NCBI GenBank assembly: GCA_003242115.1
Contig: QBMP01000065.1
Span: forward strand, 1 to 5,504
Origin: Phormidesmis priestleyi
GTDB taxonomy: Bacteria; Cyanobacteriota; Cyanobacteriia; Phormidesmidales; Phormidesmidaceae
DNA: 5,504 bases
Direction: 5' to 3'
In this document: positions 1 through 4,887 of the stretch, piece by piece
Position numbering within the stretch: the stretch's first letter is position 1
Layout of the letters: each line of letters begins with the position of its first letter
Notes under the pieces: model-generated
Databases searched by the model: none
What the model saw: the letters and a program-made list of their open reading frames with translations, nothing else
What the model was told of the DNA's origin: nothing
Position numbers and translations under genes: made by a program

Positions 1-1485
1 GAGCAATACGCCGCGATCGCCAATCAGCGTATCAAGACCCTCCGGCAGCGCCACAATAAACTCACGCGCATTAGCCCGGTAGATGGCGTCTTTAATCTCA
101 TCTTCCGTTGCTTTAGGGCGACCGTAGGTCAGGTTATCTCGCACTGATGCGTTGAATAAAAACGTATCTTGACTCACCACCCCGAGTCGCCGCCGAAAGC
201 TTTTGATTTCAATCTCTTTGAGATCAATGCCATCAATTTCAATTTTGCCCCCCGTCGGATCGTAAAAGCGCGGCAGCAAATCTGCAATGGTTGATTTTCC
301 TGCCCCTGAAGCGCCTACAAGGGCAAGCGTTGTGCCCTGCTTCAGATACAGATCCACATTTTTGAGCACTGACTCCTTGCTACCAGGATAGCTGAAGCTC
401 ATTTGGTGAAAGCGAATGCCCTTTTGCAGTGAGGTATAAGAGCGGTGCCCCAAACTCATAAAGGGCTTACCTTCGCGCTTAATAAACTCGCTGACAATAT
501 CTACACTCGGCAGCACATTCGCCATTTGAGAGCGGGCTCCATTGAGCTGCCCAATCGATGGCAGCATCCGAAACAGCACAAGCAGATAGGTCAGCAAAAT
601 AGAGGAAAATGCCTCGATTTGCCCCTTCATTAAGACGCGGCCAACGGTCGCTACCGCAATCAGGGCGATAATGCTAAACACCTCACTGATGGGGCCAATG
701 CCTGCGAACAGTAGCTGCGATTTATACTCTGAAACTTCCCTGGTCTCAATCAGTTCGCTGACAGCCGCATACTCCATGTCCTCATTGGCCGTGGCTTTGA
801 CCAAGCGAATGCCTGACAAAATTTCGACAATATGAGATGAGTACTGCCTAGAAATTTCCGAAAGCTCCGCGCCCAGCGTTTTGGACTGCCTGACTGCGGC
901 CTGATTCACCATGGAGACCGCGCTTAGCGCTACCGTCGCGATTAGGGTGAGCTGCCAGGAAGTCCAGAGCAAAAAGCCCACAAATACTAAAATGGTGATC
1001 ACTGTAATTGCGATGCGTGCCAGCGTCCGAATCGCAACCGTGGTTCGGCTGATTTCAATATTGAGATGGTTGATCAAGTCGCCTACTCGCGACTTGGTGA
1101 AATAATCTAAATCGACATCTAAAAGGATACGAAGCCCCTCTAAGCGTAAATTAGCTGCTAGCTTGCGGTTGAGATTGCTAGCAGCCAATGAGCCGATATA
1201 GTTGGCCACGTTCTTTAGAATAATCAGCGACACTACCGCCACCGCCATTGCCAGCAATCGGTAGCTCTCTGGCACCCCATCAAAGGCGCTGAGAAATTTC
1301 TTTAGAATAGCGGGCAGTTGGTTGATGAGCGTGGTCGACTGGCCTAGCAGCTCTAGCAGGATGGGCACAATCAGAATTGTGCTTACCCCATTGAATAGCG
1401 CACCCGAAAATCCCATCAAAACGGTGAGAAAAACCAGAAACGGATGCTGGCTAAGCAGATTGATAAGAAGTTTTCTAGAGTGCAT
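1..1485 (-). CDS. ABC exporter half-transporter, permease fused to ATPase (MsbA/HepA-like), 3' end cut by window edge
   Basis: The frame is open for 495 codons from an ATG at 1485 to the left edge. An in-frame TAG upstream with no other start codon between makes this ATG the only candidate; AAGAAGG sits very close before it. Residues 1 to about 335 form a type I exporter membrane domain, with hydrophobic segments near 15-40, 77-98, 158-174, 177-193, 257-280 and 296-309. The nucleotide-binding domain follows: A-loop tyrosine Y366 in FSYPG, Walker A GASGAGKST at 391-399, and Q-loop Q439 in VVSQDTFLF. The fragment ends in GDRGVLL, exactly where the LSGGQ signature should begin, so the signature, Walker B and H-loop lie outside the window. 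The complete protein would be about 580-600 residues. Such half-transporters act as inner-membrane homodimers that flip or export lipids, glycolipids or peptides. Cyanobacterial relatives include HepA, needed for the heterocyst envelope polysaccharide. The substrate here is unknown; the neighbouring glycosyltransferase hints at a glycan or glycolipid (inference). Confidence 0.95.
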   Translation of the reverse strand, partial: MHSRKLLINLLSQHPFLVFLTVLMGFSGALFNGVSTILIVPILLELLGQSTTLINQLPAILKKFLSAFDGVPESYRLLAMAVAVVSLIILKNVANYIGSLAASNLNRKLAANLRLEGLRILLDVDLDYFTKSRVGDLINHLNIEISRTTVAIRTLARIAITVITILVFVGFLLWTSWQLTLIATVALSAVSMVNQAAVRQSKTLGAELSEISRQYSSHIVEILSGIRLVKATANEDMEYAAVSELIETREVSEYKSQLLFAGIGPISEVFSIIALIAVATVGRVLMKGQIEAFSSILLTYLLVLFRMLPSIGQLNGARSQMANVLPSVDIVSEFIKREGKPFMSLGHRSYTSLQKGIRFHQMSFSYPGSKESVLKNVDLYLKQGTTLALVGASGAGKSTIADLLPRFYDPTGGKIEIDGIDLKEIEIKSFRRRLGVVSQDTFLFNASVRDNLTYGRPKATEDEIKDAIYRANAREFIVALPEGLDTLIGDRGVLL

Positions 1486-1585
1486 AACCTTCTTTAAATA
1501 CTTAAAAACAAGCGCAGACTAGCCCGCAGCAATAACCTTATAGCGCTTGGCAGACAGCAGGCCATTATGATCAACACCGTGACTC

Positions 1586-1613
1586 ACACTAAAAAGTAAA
1601 CGCTGATAGTCAA
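1586..1613 (-). promoter_or_regulatory. Weak sigma70-like promoter candidate for the ABC exporter
   Basis: On the minus strand TTGACT (1613-1608) matches five of six bases of a -35 box. Sixteen bases later TAGTGT (1591-1586) matches only three of six of the -10 consensus. Transcription would begin near 1579 and give a leader of roughly 95 bases before the ATG at 1485. The GTGA-C-TCAC dyad (1579-1587) overlaps the expected start. The -10 is poor, so this is a candidate only. Confidence 0.22.
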
Positions 1614-1672
1614 CCATAAGTATGAATAGTCGATGAAGCTAGGCAATATTTGTTAAAACGTAATCATAGAAC

Positions 1673-1686
1673 GTATTAGTTTTTAC
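1673..1686 (-). promoter_or_regulatory. GTA-N8-TAC motif, possible NtcA site
   Basis: The bases GTA and TAC are separated by exactly eight bases, the core consensus for the cyanobacterial global nitrogen regulator NtcA. The motif reads the same on both strands; only the minus-strand gene (ABC exporter) lies downstream at usual promoter distances. Reading toward that gene, 24 bases after the motif there is TATTGC (1648-1643), which has the TA of the NtcA-type TAN3T -10 box but not its final T. The flanking bases are not the preferred A/T. A six-base core like this has roughly a one-in-ten chance of occurring in a gap this long, so it is suggestive only. Confidence 0.25.
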
Positions 1687-1871
1687 CTAAGCTTAACTGC
1701 CTCTACAATACCCATTCGGTTGGTTTAATCCAAAAACAAATGTCTGATGATCACCGATATATGGGTCATTTACCGGATGCTGAGCCATTCTAAGCAGCTT
1801 TGAAGGTAATCGAGCGAATATCATCGGAGCGGTAAAGATTTGGTTAGTATTCTCTGACTAAATATTATTCT

Positions 1872-3071
1872 CTAATCTGATGTTGGCCGGGGCTCATATC
1901 CAATTTGGGCAAACATCGCCTGCAACCGGCTGATCATTGCGGTGATACTGTACTGCTCTACGCAACGCGATCGCGCCAACACTCCCTTTTGCTCCGCCGC
2001 TGCCCAGTCCTGAAAAATCAGCGTTAGCTTGGCGGCAATTTGTTCCGGTGAGTGGGGATCAACCAAATATCCGGTATCGCCCACAATTTCTGGGATATCG
2101 CCCACCGTCGTTGTAATCACTGGCTTGGCCATTGACATGCCATCGGTTAGCTTCAGCGGAAATTGAGCCTTGGCGGTGGCTAAATCGCGCTGAGGCACCA
2201 CCACCACATGCGCCGCCGACACCACTTCAGCCATTTCATCAATCGGGAAGCGCGGCAGCTTTATCAGCCACTGCCCCCAACGCTCAAAGAGACTATCTTC
2301 ATAGCCATCGGGCCGCCGCCCACCGACGATGACTAGCCGAAAATCCGGCTGATTGAGCTGATCAAGCGCGATTAAGACATCTTCTAAGCCTTTGTGCGGA
2401 CGGGCTGTACCGGGAAACATCAGGACGCGATAAGCCGATAGGCCGTACTTTTGCCGACTGGCGACGGGATCATAGAGATCCGGGTTGAAAATTGCGGTGT
2501 CTTTGCCATTGGGTAGATAGTAACCGCCGAAGCGCTGCTGCAAAAACTGAGTAGTGACCGTAACTGCATCTGCTTTTGAGACCCAGTTTTCCATCCATTC
2601 TAAATACAGGGGATGCTCAGGGTTGTGCAGCGCGCCGTTAGGCTTGAGCACGTCGCGCATAAGCTGTTTGGCGCTTGGGCGATAGCGATCGCTCTCCCCC
2701 CCAAACCAGCTCATTTCCCAGTCGTCAATATCGACAATCACGGGCCGACGCGTGATCAGTTTTTTGATCAGCGCAGTGCCAAAGCTGGTAGGCCGGGGCT
2801 TGATAGCGTAGAGAACTTGCCCATCAATTTTAGGCAGGATCTGGGCCAAGTTGAGGGTGTATTGGAGCGATCGCACCGCAGGCAACGCATAAACCTTCAG
2901 ATTAGCGGGCGGCACCGGATAGAGCTGCTCGGCAAACTGACAGCCGACCACCGTGACATCGCAGCCCATTTGCTGCAAAGCATTAGCGACTAAGTAAACC
3001 CGCGTCGTGCCGCCACCCGCTAAATCGGGCGCAATCACAGAGACTTTTAGCGCAGCAGAGGAAGGAACCAC
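1872..3071 (-). CDS. GT4-type glycosyltransferase (GT-B fold)
   Basis: The 399-residue protein has the length and two-domain plan of a GT-B retaining glycosyltransferase and should move a sugar from a nucleotide-sugar donor to a glycan or lipid acceptor at the cytoplasmic face. The N-terminal Rossmann half opens with KVSVIAPDLAGGGTTRV (residues 9-25), the glycine-rich acceptor-side loop. The C-terminal donor domain starts near 214, with MFPGTARPHKGLEDVL at 218-233, RLVIVGG at 245-251, and the donor-site region FPLKLTDGMSMAKPVIT at 304-320 followed by GDIPEIV. There is no signal peptide or membrane segment. The EX7E pair that usually contacts the donor reads A302 and D310 here. The start is GTG at 3071; no ATG or other common start lies between it and the in-frame ylqF stop, and no Shine-Dalgarno sequence is visible. 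The gene begins 42 bases after ylqF, so the two are probably co-transcribed. Donor and acceptor cannot be told from sequence. Confidence 0.9.
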   Translation of the reverse strand: MVPSSAALKVSVIAPDLAGGGTTRVYLVANALQQMGCDVTVVGCQFAEQLYPVPPANLKVYALPAVRSLQYTLNLAQILPKIDGQVLYAIKPRPTSFGTALIKKLITRRPVIVDIDDWEMSWFGGESDRYRPSAKQLMRDVLKPNGALHNPEHPLYLEWMENWVSKADAVTVTTQFLQQRFGGYYLPNGKDTAIFNPDLYDPVASRQKYGLSAYRVLMFPGTARPHKGLEDVLIALDQLNQPDFRLVIVGGRRPDGYEDSLFERWGQWLIKLPRFPIDEMAEVVSAAHVVVVPQRDLATAKAQFPLKLTDGMSMAKPVITTTVGDIPEIVGDTGYLVDPHSPEQIAAKLTLIFQDWAAAEQKGVLARSRCVEQYSITAMISRLQAMFAQIGYEPRPTSD

Positions 3072-3113
3072 AGGGAAAATGATCGTAAAAATGACGGTCG
3101 TAAACGATGCCGC

Positions 3114-4076
3114 TTAAACAGGGGCTGTTGCGACGGCATTGGGCAGCAATTCTGTTTGGGATAATTCTGTCAGGGAATCGACCGCCGATTCGACCGATGA
3201 TTTGGGCAAATCCAACGCTGGCGGAATCTCCAGCGACAGCTTGCCCAGCACGCCTTTGCGAAACTCTTGTAGCAACTTGCGGGCGGCGCGTTCTTGGGAG
3301 CCTTGAAACCTGTGCTCAGCTAATTGGTGTAAATACGTTTCGCCTGTGCACTCAGTCGCCGCGATTTCATATCGGTTTTTCAGCGCTTGCAGTCGCTCAG
3401 TGGTTTGCTGAGCCGCATCTAGCTGCTGGAGCAGGTCAACAAAGGCCGAGGCGACTCGCTGGGTGTCGTAGGCCGCTTGACCAATGTCATCACAAATCGC
3501 CAGCTTTAAAGCAGCCGCTTGATCGGTAAGCTGAGCTGGGATAATACCGGGAGAATCGAGCAGCTCTAGCTCATCGGAAATGCGTACCCAGCGCAGTTGC
3601 TTGGTGACGCCTGCCTTGCGGGCACTTTCGACGATGCGGCGCTTGAGCAAACGATTGATTAAGGCGGATTTGCCGACGTTGGGAAAGCCGATGACAACAG
3701 CGCGCACAGGACGCGATCGCATCCCCCTGTCCTTGCGCCGCTGATTCATTGCCACACCCGCCGCTTGCGCCGCTCTGGAAATTTGGCCAACGCCAGTGCC
3801 CTGATTGGCATCGGTGTAGTAAGCCACCTGACCTTGGCTTTTAAACCAAGCCTGCCACTGATCGCGCGCTGCGGCTGGAATCATATCCACCCGATTAATT
3901 ACCAGCACTCGGCGCTTGTCCCCTAGCCACTGATCGAGCTTAGGGTGCAGAGTTGAGAGCGGAATTCGAGCATCGCGCACTTCGAGCACGACATCGACTC
4001 GCTTGAGCTGGGTTTGGAGCGATCGCTCTGCTTTGGCAATATGGCCGGGATACCACTGAATCGAAGGAGAGGCCAT
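3114..4076 (-). CDS. ylqF: Ribosome biogenesis GTPase YlqF/RbgA
   Basis: This is a circularly permuted GTPase of the YlqF/RbgA family, which helps late assembly of the large ribosomal subunit. Numbering from the ATG at 4076 (320 residues), the order is the family N-terminal signature QWYPGHIAKA at 7-16, G4 as NRVD at 61-64, G1/P-loop GFPNVGKS at 130-137, the G2 threonine in AGVTK around 158, and G3 DSPG at 174-177. A helical C-terminal region of about 140 residues follows, matching the RNA-binding C-terminal domain of the family. The G4 motif has arginine where NKxD has lysine. A GTG at 4088 would add four residues (MFCL), but ATG at 4076 puts the WYPGH motif at the usual distance from the N-terminus and neither has a good Shine-Dalgarno sequence, so I prefer ATG. 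usp ends 111 bases upstream; the glycosyltransferase starts 42 bases downstream in the same reading frame. Confidence 0.94.
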   Translation of the reverse strand: MASPSIQWYPGHIAKAERSLQTQLKRVDVVLEVRDARIPLSTLHPKLDQWLGDKRRVLVINRVDMIPAAARDQWQAWFKSQGQVAYYTDANQGTGVGQISRAAQAAGVAMNQRRKDRGMRSRPVRAVVIGFPNVGKSALINRLLKRRIVESARKAGVTKQLRWVRISDELELLDSPGIIPAQLTDQAAALKLAICDDIGQAAYDTQRVASAFVDLLQQLDAAQQTTERLQALKNRYEIAATECTGETYLHQLAEHRFQGSQERAARKLLQEFRKGVLGKLSLEIPPALDLPKSSVESAVDSLTELSQTELLPNAVATAPV

Positions 4077-4162
4077 AAGACAAAACACGCTGAAAAAAGG
4101 AAATCCTCTCTAGGCTACCAAGATAAGCCGTGACTCGACGATGATTCGCTAATTAACCCACT

Positions 4163-4187
4163 GCATCACCCAGTGAGGCATCACCCA
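4163..4187. repeat. Two copies of a 10-base unit with 15-base period just past the usp stop
   Basis: GCATCACCCA occurs at 4163-4172 and again at 4178-4187, and a degenerate third copy (GCACCACC) continues into the last usp codons at 4193-4200. Because the period is a multiple of three, the repeat runs in frame with usp beyond its TAG stop (4190-4188): reading through would add WVMPHWVMQWVN before the next stop. A 5-bp hairpin (CACTG 4159-4163 with CAGTG 4171-4175) overlaps the first copy but has no T-run after it on either strand. Confidence 0.6.
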
Positions 4188-4595
4188 CTAGGGCACCACC
4201 AAAACCGGACAGGGCGATAGATTAATCACCCGCGCGCTGACGCTATCTTCGCGGCCTTCTTCTGTCAGGCCCGTGCCCCGACAGCCAATCACCACCAGAT
4301 CAGCCGCGACATCATCCGCCACATCGCAAATAATAAAGGCCGGATTGCCCGATCGCTCAATCGTTTCAGCCTCAAAGCCGCGCTGCTCAAATAGCTGCTT
4401 GGCCTTTTCTAGCAGTGAGGCCACTGCCTCTTCAGACATTTGCTCCGGGTGAGACGGGTCGCTATTTTCAGCCGGTTCTACCACCGACAGCAGCACCACT
4501 TTAGACTGGCAAAGCTGAGCCATATCCAAAACGGTTTGAATCACTTTTTTGGCACCAGGACTAGAATCTATCGAAAACAAAATCGTCTTATACAT
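4188..4595 (-). CDS. Universal stress protein, UspA family, single domain
   Basis: The 135-residue protein has the standard length and alpha/beta fold pattern of a single Usp domain: first strand and loop KTILFSIDSSPGAKKVI (residues 3-19) with the conserved Asp at 10, second strand KVVLLSVVEP (32-41), a charged helical insert (about 50-72), then GNPAFIICDVADDVAADLVVIG (83-104) and the C-terminal SPCPVLVVP. Nucleotide-binding Usp proteins carry G-2x-G-9x-G-(S/T). Here G104 and G107 are present and S118 is kept, but the third glycine is D117, so ATP binding is uncertain. Usp proteins are cytoplasmic, usually dimeric, and linked to stress survival; the specific role is not predictable. The ATG at 4595 is the natural start. 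The gene is divergent from pgk, 292 bases away, and is the first gene of the minus-strand block. Confidence 0.93.
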   Translation of the reverse strand: MYKTILFSIDSSPGAKKVIQTVLDMAQLCQSKVVLLSVVEPAENSDPSHPEQMSEEAVASLLEKAKQLFEQRGFEAETIERSGNPAFIICDVADDVAADLVVIGCRGTGLTEEGREDSVSARVINLSPCPVLVVP

Positions 4596-4605
4596 AGCGG
4601 CAAAA

Positions 4606-4629
4606 TCGGGTCATTAGTCCGGTCATTAG
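4606..4629. repeat. 12-base tandem direct repeat in the usp leader
   Basis: TCGGGTCATTAG (4606-4617) is followed immediately by TCCGGTCATTAG (4618-4629), differing at one base. On the usp strand the unit reads CTAATGACC(G/C)GA. The pair lies 11 to 34 bases before the usp ATG. The distal copy overlaps the best -10-like box for usp (TCTAAT, 4630-4625), so the repeat could be a binding site for a tandem-binding regulator or simply a small duplication. Confidence 0.6.
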
Positions 4630-4630
4630 A
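4625..4630 (-). promoter_or_regulatory. Possible -10 box for usp
   Basis: TCTAAT on the minus strand matches five of six bases of TATAAT and would start transcription near 4618, giving a leader of about 23 bases. No good -35 hexamer lies 16 to 18 bases upstream, so the promoter would need an activator or is not real. It overlaps the 12-base tandem repeat. Confidence 0.25.
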
Positions 4631-4656
4631 GTGGGATCACAGATAGGAATTTGATG

Positions 4657-4678
4657 CAGAAGAGATCGCAGACTTCTG
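4657..4678. promoter_or_regulatory. Inverted repeat CAGAAG-N10-CTTCTG, possible operator
   Basis: CAGAAG (4657-4662) and CTTCTG (4673-4678) form a perfect 6-bp dyad with a 10-base centre. Centre-to-centre spacing of the arms is 16 bases. It lies in the usp/pgk divergent region, about 62 to 83 bases upstream of the usp ATG and upstream of its putative -10. The geometry would suit a dimeric regulator. No T-run follows on either strand, so it is not a terminator. Confidence 0.3.
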
Positions 4679-4718
4679 TAAAATGGTTAACAAATGGCGG
4701 TAAGTAATTCTACTCATC

Positions 4719-4742
4719 GTCATTTTTATCATCATTGATGAC
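4719..4742. repeat. Nested inverted repeat in the usp/pgk intergenic region
   Basis: TCATC-ATT-GATGA (4729-4741) is a perfect 5-bp dyad, and GTCAT (4719-4723) can pair alternatively with ATGAC (4738-4742). The surroundings are rich in TCATCA-type words (again near 4778 and 4796), which makes such pairings easier by chance. It is placed between the two divergent genes and might be a protein site; no function is evident. Confidence 0.3.
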
Positions 4743-4752
4743 TTAAAACATC

Positions 4753-4795
4753 CCTTGAACAGTCCTTGACTGGCGTTCATCATCACCTAATGAAT
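4753..4795 (+). promoter_or_regulatory. Candidate pgk promoter region with two CCTTGA boxes one helical turn apart
   Basis: CCTTGA occurs at 4753-4758 and 4764-4769, an 11-base period. The second is part of TTGACT (4766-4771), a five-of-six match to a -35 box. The best -10 partner is ATGAAT (4790-4795) at an 18-base spacing, with only three of six matches. Transcription from here would give pgk a leader of about 85 bases. The -35 is good and the -10 is poor. Confidence 0.25.
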
Positions 4796-4857
4796 CCATC
4801 ATTCGAGATCTAGGGTAGTCAAGCACAGGCTCGCTTTCGAGTTTGGTGCAGATAAAC

Positions 4858-4867
4858 GTTACATAAT
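4858..4867 (+). promoter_or_regulatory. GTTACATA half-site and CATAAT box before the pgk ribosome site
   Basis: GTTACATA (4858-4865) matches one half of the HLR1 element (paired (G/T)TTACA(T/A)(T/A) repeats) bound by the cyanobacterial response regulator RpaB. The expected second half is absent on both sides. CATAAT (4862-4867) also resembles a -10 box, but a start from it would fall at about 4874, on the Shine-Dalgarno sequence, and no -35 box lies at the right distance. Confidence 0.15.
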
Positions 4868-4872
4868 TTTTT

Positions 4873-4879
4873 AGGAGAG
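4873..4879 (+). promoter_or_regulatory. Ribosome binding site of pgk
   Basis: AGGAGAG is a strong Shine-Dalgarno sequence, with ten bases between its AGGAG core and the GTG at 4888. It decides the non-ATG start of pgk; the other genes here have no comparable site. An in-frame TAA at 4864-4866 rules out starts further upstream. Confidence 0.8.
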
Positions 4880-4887
4880 TATATTCC

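Larger units (their letters stand above)
1486..1871. other. AT-rich intergenic gap between the glycosyltransferase and the ABC exporter
   Basis: This stretch separates two minus-strand genes and presumably contains the 3' end of the glycosyltransferase transcript and the promoter of the exporter. It is clearly richer in A and T than the flanking genes and has no HIP1 site. I see no tRNA, no convincing hairpin followed by a T-run, and no insertion-sequence ends. It contains an exact GTA-N8-TAC motif (1673-1686), a TTGACT box (1608-1613, minus strand), an AACGTA direct repeat with 13-base period (1657-1675) and a small dyad GTGA-C-TCAC (1579-1587). A 43-codon open frame on the minus strand (1693-1824, ATG start, no Shine-Dalgarno sequence) translates to a protein I do not recognise and could be chance. 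Confidence 0.7.

Noticed and set aside
1843..1863. TTAGT...ACTAA inverted repeat after the glycosyltransferase stop
   Set aside because: Five A/T-rich base pairs with a loop of eight are expected by chance in AT-rich DNA and there is no T-run in the right place.
2613..3529. Plus-strand open frames at 2613-2993 and 3107-3529, and others at 445-633, 911-1105 and 1322-1522
   Set aside because: They lie antisense to the glycosyltransferase, ylqF and ABC exporter genes, which have clear family motifs; the antisense translations show no recognisable domain.
4077..4088. GTG start for ylqF at 4088
   Set aside because: It adds only MFCL before an ATG that already places the conserved WYPGH motif at the usual distance; no Shine-Dalgarno sequence supports it. 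It cannot be fully excluded.
4089..4113. A/G-rich stretch pairing with a T-run just before ylqF (minus strand)
   Set aside because: The only stem needs several G-U pairs and uses the T-run as its own arm, so it is not a normal terminator or a persuasive attenuator.
4159..4175. Hairpin after usp as an intrinsic terminator
   Set aside because: The stem has only five base pairs and no T-run follows on the minus strand.
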